From positions 186,001 through 250,000 of the forward strand of contig JAULSN010000017.1 in NCBI GenBank assembly GCA_033439765.1: a stretch of 64,000 nucleotides of DNA, given 5' to 3'. Below, piece by piece: positions 30,681 through 41,384 of this stretch. A model generated the notes under the pieces. That model worked only from the letters and a program-made list of their open reading frames with translations, made no database searches and had not been told where the DNA came from. A program made the position numbers and the translations under genes. How positions within the stretch are numbered: position 1 is the first letter of the stretch; every line of letters starts with the position of its first letter. Source of the DNA: Lasiosphaeria ovina (Eukaryota > Ascomycota > Sordariomycetes > Sordariales > Lasiosphaeriaceae).

Positions 30681-31073
30681 GAAGGAAGTGGTGGCGTGCT
30701 AGCTAGGGCGTTTCGCTTTTGGTATGGTCGCTTTTAGCATGGTCGCATCTAGATAAGGACTAGATTTGAAGACAAAGCCTGTATTCTCTGCAGGGCGAGA
30801 CAAAATCTAGACAAAGCTCGCGATTGCAACTTCTCGTCATTTGCAGCGCGGTTCGTGCAAGACGAATTTAGACAAAGCCTACATATAGTATTTAATTTTT
30901 AGGGCTCCCAAGCGACAGGTTAGGCAGCTCCAGTATTTTGGCGTCTCTCTTTCTCTGCGCTGCATCACTGTGCCGCATGTCTCTTCCCCGGCGCATGTCC
31001 CTTCCCCTCTCTTTCTCTGCGTATATATCTCCATCTCCACCACACTCCGACAAATAGGTCGCCACACGCGGCA
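30660..31073 (+). promoter_or_regulatory. 5' flank of the 31-kb DUF7924 copy
   Basis: Shared with 6.87-7.15 (minus), 9.5-9.8 (minus), 32.7-33.1, 47.9-48.2 and 59.2-59.55 kb. It carries a GCGCGCGCGAAGGAAGTG start, TTTTGGTATGGTCGC, GGCTCCCAAGCGACAGGTTA and pyrimidine-rich CTCTTTCTCTGCG repeats just before the ATG. No TATA box is obvious; the CT-rich stretch may be the initiator region typical of fungal promoters. Confidence 0.5.
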
Positions 31074-32303
31074 ATGGCAGCCTCAACCGCAATGCAGCAG
31101 CAGCGTCGTTCCGCCAGGCTTGCCCGATGCGACAGGGACAGAGATAGGGACAACGACCAAATTCTTGACCAAGACTAATACATATACGACGACGACGACG
31201 ACGACGACGACGACAACATAGAGAGCGCCAAGGACCCAGATTACCGCGACATCTACCTTGGGATCTACCATAATATCTTCTTCCGGCATCCGCAGGACCA
31301 GCTTCCCGATACCGTGGCCGCCCACGTCGGGCAGATGGCCTCTATGACACCGCCTGAGCTCTCCCCGGAGATTGTAGCCAAGGTTGGCCACAATCTAGAT
31401 ACGCTAGGTATGGGATGTTTCAAGACCCAAGTTAGCGCCTGCCTCCAAAAGCATCTCTTTCCCCGAGGCGGCAATCTAGGATCCCCAACTGGGGATTTGT
31501 TATCGAAACCCCGCCCATTTATAAGTCGTCGCCTCCTACTCAACTCCCCAACGGCACCAATTACATTTAAACCACCACAGGTTGCATATCCACGACCTGA
31601 CATACTCTACGGTAATCCAAAGACCACCTTCACGTCAGCACAGCTCAATATATTACGCGGGCTCCATGGTGGGCAAAATCCACTCTCCTCACATGCGTGG
31701 CCCGGTCTTTTGTTCCCTTTCTTTGCCGTCGAGTTCAAGGCTGTAATAGAGATGGGGACTAGAGGAAGTCTCTGGGTTGCCGCGAACCAGTGTGCCAGCG
31801 CTTCGGCTGCCTGCGTCCAGGCTATTAACCTACTCAATATAAGACTTGGAGATAGATACGATAGACATGTCCCTAATATCTGCTATAGCCTCGCCATCGA
31901 CCACAGCCTTACTCAGCTATATGTATCGTGGTGGGGAGTGATCGAGGAGGAGGAGGACGACGAGGACGGGGACGAGGACGGGGACGAGGATAAAGAAGGC
32001 AACCCAGCCTTCTACATTCAGCGGGTGGACTCTTTTTTACTATCAAGGCCAGAGGAAGTTACACGCCTCCACCGGTGGGTAACAGCCATCCTCGATTGGG
32101 GACAAGGAGAACGCCCGAGGAAAATCAAGCTCGCTCTCAATCATATCCGGGCAGAGCAGCGGAAGGCAGAGCAGAAGTCAAAGCAGCAGAAGGCAAAGCA
32201 GCAGAAGGCAAAGCAGCAAAAGGTGGTGTCCGGAGCTGCCAGGTCTCAGCGGCCGGGCCCGGAAGACAGTCCAAAGGGGAAGAGAAGACGGTTGAGATAT
32301 TGA
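31074..32303 (+). pseudogene. DUF7924-family gene with one early stop
   Basis: The family start MAASTAMQQQRRSARLARCD is cut by TAA at 31176-31178. The same frame then stays open to 32,303. A 329-residue ORF from Met at 31314 keeps the whole conserved region: PRPDILYGNPKTTFTSAQLN, FPFFAVEFKAV, LWVAANQCASASAACV, LTQLYVSWW, YIQRVDSFLLSRPEE and WVTAILDWGQGERPRKIKLA. Two local expansions distinguish it from the 59.6-kb gene: an acidic insert (EEEEDDEDGDEDGDEDKEG) and a Lys/Gln repeat (KQQKAKQQKAKQQK). If translation starts at 31314 the core domain could still be made, so pseudogene status is probable rather than certain. Confidence 0.65.
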
Positions 32304-32319
32304 GGGGGATTTCGTCAAG

Positions 32320-32430
32320 AGCTTTGATGCGCGCACCCACTGTCATAGACTGCCTGTGGGTGTCTTTGGCAGGCAACTGGCCAACGCAGGGGTCGCTTTT
32401 TGTGTTGTAAAATGCCGTATTTCCATAGGC
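32320..32430 (+). repeat. DUF7924-unit 3' flank
   Basis: GAGCTTTGATGCGCGCACCC, GTCATAGACTGCCTGTGGGT, GCAGGGGTCGCTTTTTGTGT and TAAAATGCCGTATTT are matched at 49,378-49,490, at 60,780-60,915, and inverted at 9.36-9.47 kb. It marks the right end of the amplified unit. Confidence 0.6.
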
Positions 32431-33119
32431 AGCAGCTAGCCACCTAACCGCTTTTACTTTTCGACTCACTTGAGTTAGCGAGACCACCTGCCGGCGTGAT
32501 GATGATATCTGGGAGATACCCTTCCCTCCCAAGGTTTCTTCAATATGGAGGCGTTGCGCTGGAAGACCAATCGAAGAAAGGTGAAGGCATAATGTGTTCC
32601 CTATGGCTGGTGACGAGAGCTAATCTCTCCCCCCCCCCTTCCCCCTATAGCTGGCTGGCTGCCTTTGCGTCGTGTATAGTGTTGTGGGCAAATGGGTGGA
32701 CGGGGGTTAAAGCGCGCGTGCGCGCACTTGGGAATTTTTTTGGAGAAGTTGTTCCGCCTTTTGCATAGTCGCTTTTGGCTTGGTCGCATCTGGACCAGGA
32801 CCAGCCTTAGACAAACAGGTGCTGATAAACACACCAAACAACACTGCATATCGCACTCTAATAAACAGGTCCTGATAAACATACCACACAATACCCTCTC
32901 TTTCTCTGCGTGCACATCTCTCCTACTCTCTTTGCGCTGCATGTCGCACTCTGACAAAGAGGTCCTGATAAACACACCACACAGCACTACATGTCGCACT
33001 CCAATAAACAGGTCCTAATAAACATACTACACAACTCTGCATGTCGCACTCCGGTAAACAGGTCCTGATACATATATAGCAGCCTTAACTACAATATAGT
33101 AGCAGCTGTGTTTTTCCGC

Positions 33120-34030
33120 CAGGCTTGCCCGACGCTAGGACAAAGACAAAGACAGGGACAGCGACGATAACGACAATATGGCGAGCGTCAGGCACCCAGA
33201 ATACCGCGACGATTGCTTTGAGCCTAATAATATCATCTTCCGGCATTCGCAGAAATAACTTCCCGATAGCGTAGCCGCCTACGTGTGGCAGATCGTCTCC
33301 GTCATAACTGATATGCCTGAGCTCTCCCCGGAGATTGTAGCCAAGGTTGTCTACGATGTAGAAACGCTAAGTATGAGTTGTACCGAGACCCAAGTTAGCG
33401 ATTACTTCAAAGAGTATCTCTTTCCCACCCCAAAACTCTCAACTAGAGGATTATTATACCTAGGCGGCCCGCATATGGCTCGTCACCTCTTACCCGACCT
33501 CTCGACGTTAGCAATGCCACAGCCACGACCTGACTTACTCTATAGTCATCCAAAAACCACCTTCAAGGCGGCACAGTTCAAGATATTACGCCGGCTCCAT
33601 AGTGGGTAAATTAGGGTTACTAGGTCGCGGCCAACCAGTGCGCCGGCGCTTCGGTTGCCTACGTCTAGGCTGTTAACTAGCTTAATACTAGACTTGGAGA
33701 TGAGGGTTGTATTGCACGTCTTCCTAATCTCTGTTATAGCTTTGCCATCGATAATGACCTAGCTAAGCTATATGTATCGTGGTGGGGAGTAATCGAGGAG
33801 GAGGACGAGGAAGAAGAGGAGGACGACGAGGACGACGAGGAGGAGGAGGGCAAAGAAGGCAACCCAGCCTTCTATATTCAGCGGGTAGACTCTTTCTTAC
33901 TATCAAGGCCAGAGGAAGTTATACTCCTCCACCGGTGGATAATAGCTATCCTCAATTGGGGATAAGGCAAATGCTTGAGGAATATCCGGCTCGCTTTGGA
34001 TTATATTAATGAAGTAGAGTAGTAGAAGGT
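33120..34030 (+). pseudogene. DUF7924-family copy lacking its catalytic-like core
   Basis: Plus frames give MPELSPEIVAKVVYDVETLS, YFKEYLFPTPKLSTRG, HMARHLLPDLSTLAMPQPRP and DLLYSHPKTTFKAAQFKILR, ending at a stop after RLHSG (33,609). The next recognisable part is AANQCAGASVAYV with two stops, then LNTRLGDEGCIARLPNLCYS, FAIDNDLAKLYVSWW, an acidic expansion and YIQRVDSFLLSRPEEV. The stretch between, which should hold FPFFTVEFK, is deleted. Many nonsense codons. Clearly dead. Confidence 0.75.
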
Positions 34031-34330
34031 GGTGTTCAGCGCCGCCAAGTTTGGGCGGCGCCGCGGGGCCTAGAAAGCAAGTCCAGAGGGCAGCCTAGAG
34101 GGAGAACCCGCCCTGGGGATTTCGCTAATGCACATATTTTGTATTTCATATAGAAATAGATAATTTGCGCCCGTGGGGTGGGTGTAAGTCAATTTCGTGC
34201 TAAGCCCTAATTTTTTTTTTTGAATGCAATCGAGGCCGTTGCCAAATCCACCAAATCCACCAAAACACAATACTATCAATTGCAAAAAACACGATTTCAT
34301 CGTCGCGTAGGTAGGTGCACCGCTTCATTT

Positions 34331-34740
34331 TCAATCGACAAGACTGACTAGCGATGGAAATGGCCGCGCGCAGCGCGCGCAGCGCGCGCACGCCTTTGGC
34401 CGGCGAGAATGGAGGATGCAGGTCCTCCTCCAAAAGGCACCTCTCGACCTCCTCTTCCTTCCGTCCCTCGCCTGGAACTGCATTACGTAGAGGGCTACGT
34501 GGTGGAGTGCTACAAGAGGGAAAGAAGGAACAGGAGGCAGAAAAGCGCCTTTTGGAGTCCGAGTCCGAGTCCGCCATATCAAGCGAACAGACAGACAGAC
34601 AGGTGCGGGCGGGCGGGCGGGCGGCCATCTCTTCCAACACCACACACCAAAAACCACAGCGGAAGCGTCGTCTGCACTTTGGAATCTGGCAAACGGTGGA
34701 GGCAGGGGCGGCGCCAAAGACAAAGACGAAGAGGGACTAA
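34331..34740 (+). other. Low-complexity stretch with weak ORFs
   Basis: A (GCGCGCAGC)n patch at 34,365-34,390 and a GCGGGCGG patch at 34,605 are notable. One frame (34,354-34,740) gives a Ser/Arg-rich 128-residue ORF with SESESES. Its 3' end overlaps a module landmark (GACTAAGCGAAGAAGGGGGA). No domain is recognised. Confidence 0.3.
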
Positions 34741-34759
34741 GCGAAGAAGGGGGAGGACG

Positions 34760-34978
34760 CTATTACAGCAGCAACAGCAGCAACAGCAACAGCAAGAGCA
34801 GCAACAGCAGCAACAGCAACAGCAAGAGCAGCAACAGCAGCAATAGCAATAGCAAGAGCAGCAACAGCAGCAATAGCAATAGCAAGAGCAGCAACAGCAG
34901 CAACAGCAATAGCAAGAGCAGCAATAGTAGCAATAGCAACAGCAAGAGCAGCAACAGCAGCAACAGCAACAGCAAGAG

Positions 34979-35013
<35 letters not shown>

Positions 35014-35020
35014 ACAGCAA
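34760..35020. repeat. (CAGCAACAGCAG)n compound repeat
   Basis: CAG/CAA triplets with CAAGAG and TAGCAA variants. The minus strand reads as about 90 consecutive leucines, a pure artefact. It directly precedes the Ala/Thr-rich ORF. Confidence 0.9.
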
Positions 35021-35021
35021 A

Positions 35022-35513
35022 ATGGGCCTTTCAGCAGAAGCGTCCGCCGCCGCCGCCGCCGCCGCCGCCTGGGGAACGTTTGCGGCGACGGCCCTAGATA
35101 TAGCCGTCAAGTTTGGCCTGTGGCATTGGGGCCGCCATACCAACACCTCCACCGCCGCCGCCACCGCTGCCAACGATGCCGCCGGCGCCGCCGGCCCCAC
35201 CGTCGCTACCGCTGTCGCTACCGCCACTGCTGGCGCCACCGCTGGCGCCGACGCTGCCACCGCTACCGCCGACAATGCTACCGCCGCCGACGCCGCCGGC
35301 ACTGCCGCCGCCGCGGCCACCAATATCGCCGCCGCGGCCACCACCATAGCCAACGCCGCCGCCACCGACGTGACGGCGCTCCGAGAGCGGGTAGCGGAGC
35401 TGGAGGCGCTGGTGCGTTCCCCGGTAGCCGGTCCCTCCCGAGCTACCGGCCCAACAATTGCGAGCGGCCTCCGGGCCACAGGAAGAGGACGAGGACAAGG
35501 ACGAGGACAGTAA
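35022..35513 (+). CDS. Ala/Thr-rich ORF with a short coiled coil
   Basis: ATG at 35022 opens MGLSAEASAAAAAAAAWGTF, ATALDIAVKFGLWHWGRHTN, then about 90 residues of ATA/AAT/AGA repeats. A heptad segment follows (VTALRERVAELEALVRSPVA) and a basic end, RATGRGRGQGRGQ. The GCC-rich Ala codons are a degenerate microsatellite, but the start, the amphipathic first 40 residues and the leucine-heptad end look protein-like. No close copy occurs elsewhere in the window. It could be a genuine small protein or a lucky open frame through repeats; no family is recognised. Confidence 0.35.
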   Translation: MGLSAEASAAAAAAAAWGTFAATALDIAVKFGLWHWGRHTNTSTAAATAANDAAGAAGPTVATAVATATAGATAGADAATATADNATAADAAGTAAAAATNIAAAATTIANAAATDVTALRERVAELEALVRSPVAGPSRATGPTIASGLRATGRGRGQGRGQ

Positions 35514-35859
35514 AGAGGACGAGGAAGACGACGACGATAACAATAACGATCATGACAACGATAACAAGAGTAATATACTTTTTAAATCCAATACAATTAC
35601 CTACGCTTAATGGCGTTCCTTGCTCAATGTCTAGGAAGTTAAACACGTTCTGTACCAAGGATTGCTTTGTTTTTCTCCCCGATGGCGTCCGCGAGTGTTG
35701 AGTGATCCCAGATAGACGAACAGCGGATCCCGGATATACGAACAATGGACGATGAGAGGACGAATTTTTCAGTCAAAGCCCAATTTATTAACGATAAGGT
35801 CAAACATAGCCACAGGTCCACTAGCCGCAAGTGGCTAGTGATTCGCACAGCCCCACGGC

Positions 35860-36346
35860 CAATGACACGGGCATGTTCCTCCCCCTTCTTCGCTCGGTCC
35901 CTCTTCGTCTTCATCTTCGGCGCCGCCCCTGCCTCCACCGCTTGCCCAATCCCAGCGTGCAGACAGCCACGGGCACAGGGCATGGTGTGCTCCCCAGCTG
36001 GCGCCGTCGCGGGCTAATGTGTGTGTGTTCCTCCCACAGCTGGCTGGCTGGCTGGCTGCGTCGGCTGCACGTCGGAATTGGGCAAACACGATGGACCAAG
36101 CGGAGAAGGGGGAGGGGAGGCGTGATGTGTTGCCCATGGCGGGCGGCGTGGCCTGCACCTTCACGTTGGGGATGGGCAAACAGCGGAGGTGGCGGCGGCG
36201 TCAGGAGAGACGTAGAGGACGAGGATGGACCAGGCGAAGAAGGGGGAGGGGAGGGGTGACATATCCCCCGGCAGCACACATCGTGCCCATGACCATGACG
36301 AGCAGCGTAGCCTGCACGGTCACGTTGGGGATGGGCAAGCAGCGGA

Positions 36347-36382
<36 letters not shown>

Positions 36383-37800
36383 AGAAGAGGAAGAAGACGA
36401 CGATGATGGGACTAAGCGAAGAATGGGAACACACGCCCCTTCTTCGCTTGGTCCCATCATCATCGTCTTCTCCCGCTTCTGACACCGCCGCAACCGCATC
36501 CTCCACAGCCATGTCCCAACGTGCACGTGCAGACCACGCTACTTGTCATGCATGGGCACGGACACGATGTGTGTGTGCCCGTGGTTAGCCAGCTGGCCTG
36601 CGGCGGCGTCAGAAGAAGAAGAAGAAGACGATGATGGAGGACCAACCGAAGAAGGGGGAGGCATGGTGTGCTCCCCAGCTGCTTCGAACGTCGCGGGCTG
36701 ATGTGTGCGTGTGTGTGTGGCCATAGGAGAAGACGACCAAGACGACCAAGAAGACGACGACCAAGAATACGACCAAGAAGACGTCGACGATGATAGACCA
36801 AGCGAAGAAGGGCGAGGCGTGATGTGTTCGCCAGCTGTTGGCTACATCGCGGGCTGGTGTGTTCTTTTCACAGATGGCTGCGTCACCTGCCCGTTCGTTG
36901 GGGATGGGCAAACAGTGGCGGCGTCAGAAGAAGATGACGAAGAAGACGGCCAAGAAGAAGACGGACGAAGCAGAAGGCGAAGATGGACCAGGCGCAGAAG
37001 GGGGAGACATCGTATGTTCCCCAGCTGTTGCCTTCGTCGGGGTCTAGTGTGTGCGTGTCTGTGGCCGTGGAGGCGGTGGCGGCAGCGTCAGAGGCAAAAG
37101 ACGACGGGGGAGAAGACAACCATGATGGATTGATCAATGATGAGGATGGCGATGATGGACGGAGCGAAGGCGGGGGAGCCATGGTGTGTTCCCCAGCTGC
37201 TGCCGGCGACGAGAGCTGTTGTGATCCCCCTACAGCTGGCTGGCTGGCTGGCTGCGTCGTTTGCACGTTCGTCGGGGATGGGCAAACAGCGTCAGAAGAA
37301 GAATACGGCCAAGAAGATGGCCAAGAAGAAGACGACGAAGATGGACCAAGCGAATTTAAGATGGCGATGATGGACCAAGCGAAGAAGGGGGAGGCGTGAT
37401 GTGTTCCCCAGCTGCTGCCGCCTACGTCGCGGTCTGATGTGTGTGTTGGCCTGCGTCGTCTGCACGTTGGGGGATGGCTATGGAAGAGGAGGCGGCGTGA
37501 GGATGATGGAGGAAGAGGGGTGGGGGAGGGAGGTATGGTGCGGACATCGCGGGCTGATATATATGTTCCTCCCACAGCTGGCTGCGTCGTCTATCACGTT
37601 CACGTTGGGGATGGGCGAACAGTGGCAGCGTCAGAAGACAAAGACTGATGGATCAAGCGCAAGAAGGGGGAGGAGGTATGGTGCGGACGGACGCGGGTTG
37701 ATATGTGTGTTCCTCCCTGCGTCGTGTCGTCTGCACGTTCACATGGACTTGGGTAAGCAGTGGAGTATGCTGCTGGTGGTGACGAGATGTCGGCGTCAGT
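35860..37800 (+). repeat. Array of about ten GPSEEGGG module units
   Basis: Landmark ATGGACCAAGCGAAGAAGGG and near variants occur at about 36,090, 36,225, 36,405, 36,645, 36,792, 36,983, 37,157, 37,342/37,370 and 37,650, each followed by TGTGTTCCCCAGCTG and TTCCTCCCACAGCTGGCTGG. Units vary from about 130 to 240 bp. Two are inverted: at 35,877 and 36,436 the plus strand reads CCCTTCTTCGCTTGGTCCC-like sequence. The 36,405 and 36,436 units face each other and form a palindrome. No continuous ORF survives; frames shift from unit to unit. Confidence 0.7.
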
Positions 37801-38167
37801 GGCGGGGGAGCCAGCGAGCTAGCGATTAATGCGCGCAGAGCTAGCTTTAGCTTTTCTCGTCCCGGCAGCCATCTAAAAGAACCAACTGAGACATGGCAGA
37901 CTTGACCTGGGGCTTTCGGGGAAGTGAGACCGGCCCCAGGTCGGTCGCTCGCCGGGGCGCCCTCCCCTCCCTTGCCGCAAATCGAACCGACAGAGGCAAA
38001 TGGCAGACTCGGGGGGTACTTGACTTGGTGGTGGGGTGGGGAAGTCCAGGTCGCTCGCGCCCTCCCTTGCCGCAGCTGGTGGAGATCATGGGGTTTGGTG
38101 GTGTCAAACATTTGCACTAACAACGGAACCAACCAATCAACGCGTCATCAAGTTCGCCTAGGCATGT

Positions 38168-38670
38168 GATGGGTCAAGCTCATTATCCTCCAGTCCATGT
38201 GCAACTGCATTGACCTCGGGCTCCGACCCAAAGGAACCAAGTTCCTGGCGAGTGCATACCTCAGAACCGCCGCCGAAGTCGGAAGACAGGCGAATGTCCG
38301 GCTCACGAGGCACGAGGTCAGGTCGCTCATGAAGGCCCAGCGGAGGAAGTACCGGTCCTGGCTAGAGCTCGGAGAGGTTGACGGGGCGGTCTGGGACGAC
38401 GACCTGCAGCAGTGGATCCTCGGGCCGGCCGAGTGGGATGAGCTAATCGCAGTAAGTTTTGCATTTACTTTCCCTTCCTGCGGGGTTCATGTCGGCTGGC
38501 TGACCCTTCCCTTTCCGCGCACGCACGCACGCATGCAGGACAGGAGCGAAATGAGGCAGTTCCGCGGCCGCACGCTCCAGTGGCTAGACCTCTCAACGAA
38601 GCTGTGGGGCGGCTTGTATCGCCCGGTCCTTCCGGTCCAGCGCCGAAGGAGTAGCAGCAGCTCTTGTTGA
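38168..38670 (+). pseudogene. Myb/SANT-like copy lacking promoter and N-terminus
   Basis: The family's upstream flank (CCAATCAACGCGTCATCAAG, then GGCATGTGATG) joins directly to codons VKLIILQSMCNCIDLGLRPK, so TATA box, start and Pro-rich N-terminus are deleted at about 38,168. The remaining domain (FLASAYLRTAAEVGRQANVR, KAQRRKYRSWLELGEVDGAV, WDDDLQQW, AEWDELIA) is intact. So are the intron (38,452-38,538, 87 bp) and exon 2 (DRSEMRQFRGRTLQWLDLST to the Ser/Cys end at 38,670). The first Met is at 38197, inside the domain. If transcribed it would give only a clipped domain. The intron happens to be a multiple of three without stops, so the ORF reads through it. Confidence 0.75.
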
Positions 38671-38724
38671 GGACGACCGACGACCGACGACCGACGACCG
38701 ACGACCGACGACCAACGACCGACG
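38667..38724. repeat. 7- and 10-bp CGACGACC repeats
   Basis: CGACCGACGACCGACGACC units directly follow the stop codon of the Myb/SANT-like copy. A similar CGGACGACGGACGA run follows the stop at 45,786 and an ACGACGATGACGACG run ends the copy at 57.88 kb. A short GACGAC repeat after the stop is therefore a family trait. Confidence 0.7.
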
Positions 38725-39020
38725 ACGAAGTGATGCCGCGAAGGAAGGAGGCAGTTTGTGTTTGTTTCCATTCGTGCCTGTTGCCGCATATGGAAAAATC
38801 GCTCATTCGAGTCTAGGTCTGTTGCAGGAGGGAGTCGCTCGTTCGTGTATCTGTTGAAGCATGCAAAAAAACCAGTCGCTCCGTGATCGTCGGCAGGCAT
38901 CAGGGGTGCGCTAGCCTAGTCCCAGTGCCTGCAAGAGTGGGGTGTGGTGTGGGTGTGGGTGTGCAGGTCAAGGCCCTGTCGGCAACTCATTGACGGACGG
39001 ACGGGCACAGGTTTAGATTT

Positions 39021-39292
39021 TTCGAGCGCAGCGAGGAGCCCGCCGCAGGCGCCCCCGGAGGGCCGCCGGAGGCTAAGGTAAAGGCAAAAGAGAAAGAAAA
39101 AGGAAAAAGGAAATAAACCACCACGGCACGTGCAAGGCACTGGGTAGGTAGGAAGACATGTGCAAGGCAATTATAAGGTACCAAGGTACTCCGTGTTTGC
39201 CTTTCTCTCACATACATGTTTTTATGCTTCTTTTTTGCCTCCGGCGGCCCTCTGGGGGCGCCTGCGGCGGACTGCTTGCTGTGCTGTGCTCA
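39021..39292. repeat. Inverted-repeat GC cassette, copy 2
   Basis: Left arm TTCGAGCGCAGCGAGGAGCC plus GCCCCCGGAGGGCCGCCGGA; right arm GCCTCCGGCGGCCCTCTGGG through GCTTGCTGTGCTGTGCTCAA. Arms of about 54 bp are separated by about 165 bp. Single-arm copies lie at 24,275-24,335, 61,955-62,010 and 63,056-63,110. Confidence 0.65.
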
Positions 39293-39507
39293 AGTTGCGA
39301 AGTCTGTCTCGGGTCGCCGCGCCCGCCTTGAACGCAATTCCGGGCGACTGCATGAAGACATACTTTCCACGCCGGGTGGCCGGAAGTAAAATGAAGTTAT
39401 GTTTTCTTGACCCGGTGATTGCCTACGGACAGTACTTTGACGGCATTCCTACCGGACGTAAAGTAAGGTAACATTTTACTACGTCATATGATGGTGTTTT
39501 TTCATGC

Positions 39508-39515
39508 ATATATAG
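39508..39515 (+). promoter_or_regulatory. TATA box of family C, 39.6-kb copy
   Basis: ATGCATATATAGCTCCCGCC lies about 150 bp upstream of the ATG. The 51-kb copy has GATGCATATATAGAAGAGCC and the 50.4-kb copy (minus) has GATGCTTATAAGAAAGAGCC in the same position, so the element is conserved within the family. Confidence 0.6.
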
Positions 39516-39657
39516 CTCCCGCCCTTCAATGCAATATGAACTCGACATGGCTCAGTCTTCCTCCCTTCAACCTCCATCTTCCACGCCAGGACTACAACTC
39601 GCCAGCAAACACCCATAACCAAACACCCATAACTAAACACCCACAACCACGTACCCG

Positions 39658-40376
39658 ATGGCGCGACTACCTCCCATGAATCCGGTCCAACTGCCCGCCA
39701 TGACGCTCCCCCCGCTGCCTTCCATGATGCTGCCGGGCACACCTGCACATATGCCGGCGCCCCAGGGTCCCTTGCCCGCGGCGGGCACGCCGCTGCATTC
39801 CTTGACGTCGCCGGGTTCGGCCCTGCTGCACTTTGGCAGCAACAGCAACAACCACAGCCGCCCGCCCATTGGCCCGGCACAGCACTCGGCGTCGGCGTCG
39901 GCCGCCTGGGGCCAACCCCGCAACGTAAGTGTGCATTGCATTTTTTTCCTCTTGGTTTTGGCCCAGGTAGTTTTGGTTTGTTAACCTTCCCATATATAGG
40001 GCCCCCCCCCCAGAATGAGGGACTTCCGGTGGCGCCCCTCGCTTCCGCTTCCGCTTCCGCTTCCGCCTCCACGGCAGCTAGACCCTTCCATCCAGCCACG
40101 GGCGGCGGCGGCGTACCAGCTACCACGGAGCGGCAGCAGAGCCCGGCGGCTGAGGCATGGCGCGGGCCTGTTCTTGGTCAACCAGGGAAGCGCGCCGCCA
40201 CCGTCGGCGACCTTGACGACAGGGGTGAGCCCGAGCACGAGCCCGCATCGTCACCTAGCCACTACATGCGGGAGGAGGCACTATCCATCTTCGACGCCGA
40301 GTATCGCGGCAAGATCGGCCTGCGTACCGCCAACGCATCGTTCGAGGAGCTCCGTTCGGACGAGACATGCATGTAA
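39658..40376 (+). pseudogene. Family C gene, two exons, early stop
   Basis: Exon 1 (39658-39924) encodes a Pro/Met-rich N-terminus beginning MARLPPMNPVQLPAMTLPPL. A GTAAGT donor and an acceptor after a C-run (CCCCCAG at 40013) give an 89-bp intron that keeps the frame. Exon 2 has Ser/Ala repeats and then the family block SHYMREEALSIFDAEYRGKI, GLRTANASFEELRSDETCM, ending at TAA (40374). Beyond the stop the family sequence continues in frame (FAAMSPPTRDMLVLGICRK, then another stop, then EQAMVHLAYEDVARLAREEA, WRVVREDL). Two nonsense codons therefore shorten a longer helical C-terminus. Both could arise by C-to-T change. I do not recognise the domain. Confidence 0.55.
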
Positions 40377-40639
40377 TTCGCCGCCATGTCCCCGCCGACT
40401 CGCGACATGCTCGTGCTAGGCATATGCAGGAAGGTCAACGACCCCGCGGACTAGGTCACTGAGCGGGCTCCTGCGCCCAGCACGGCACGCGGGGCAGTCG
40501 AGCAGGCCATGGTGCACCTGGCTTACGAGGACGTTGCGCGCCTGGCACGCGAGGAAGCTTGGCGCGTGGTGCGCGAGGATCTCGACCGCAACCTCGCAGC
40601 AAGGGCGGCGGCGGCGGCGGCGGTCCGGGAGGACTAGCC

Positions 40640-41140
40640 AGGCACACTTTCCCCCACGATAACGTCGGCGCGGGCCATCCCGCCCAAAATGCTACCCTTC
40701 CCTTCCGAGCCCTCCGCCGATCTCTCCACACAGCGCCCCCCTTCCGCCGAGACCAGAGACGTATCAGAAAGACCTACCTAAACCGGGTGTGGTTCAGAGC
40801 AGGGCCCGCACAGGCCACTGTACTGTACTTCAACCACCTTTTCCACAGGATCAACAGAGGTCGTTCCCCGGACCGGCCCTCTCTTCTTCCTTACATCGAT
40901 CAATAATACATCATGGTTGAAGGCGCATCTTGGCTGCATTCTAGGATACGTTGTTTCCGAGAGAAGACACGCCACATGGACATAGTCGTCCTCCTTCAAT
41001 ACCTACAACCAACTAGGTGCAGAGGACGACGACGATGGGGGTTTCTTCAGGTTTGGTGCGGGGCTTGGTGGAGGGATCGGCGGCGGGCTCGGAAGGGTGG
41101 CGGCATTTGGGAGGCATGGCCGCCACCGCCCACGTATCGC
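40640..41140. repeat. Imperfect inverted repeat, arms about 95 bp
   Basis: 40,640-40,735 (CTTTCCCCCACGATAACGTC ... CTCTCCACACAGCG) matches the reverse complement of 41,040-41,140 (CGATACGTGGGCGGTGGCGG ... CCCTCCACCAAGCC). The 300-bp spacer has no recognised gene. Confidence 0.5.
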
Positions 41141-41384
41141 GGGAGAGGGAATGAAGTCAGTCGCTCATTCGTGTCTGTTGCTCATTCGTGTCTGTTGCTT
41201 GTCCGAGAATCTCAACGGCCTTGGCATCTTCCGACCCGCCGTAAAGGTTTTTTGCTGAGGGAAGAGGTAGTAGCTATTTGAATCTGTATTTTGGAATCTA
41301 TTTGAAATACCTATCAAGACCCTTACTGGCCGGTTCGCGCTGAAGCGAAAACTCTGCATCTACATTTCTTTCTGCCAGCGAGAG

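Noticed and set aside
31083..31391. Minus ORF with a long Val run
   Set aside because: Antisense reading of the Asp-rich (GAC)n part of the DUF7924 copy.
34763..35479. 238-residue minus ORF with about 90 leucines
   Set aside because: Produced by CAG/CAA repeats read backwards; no protein-like order.
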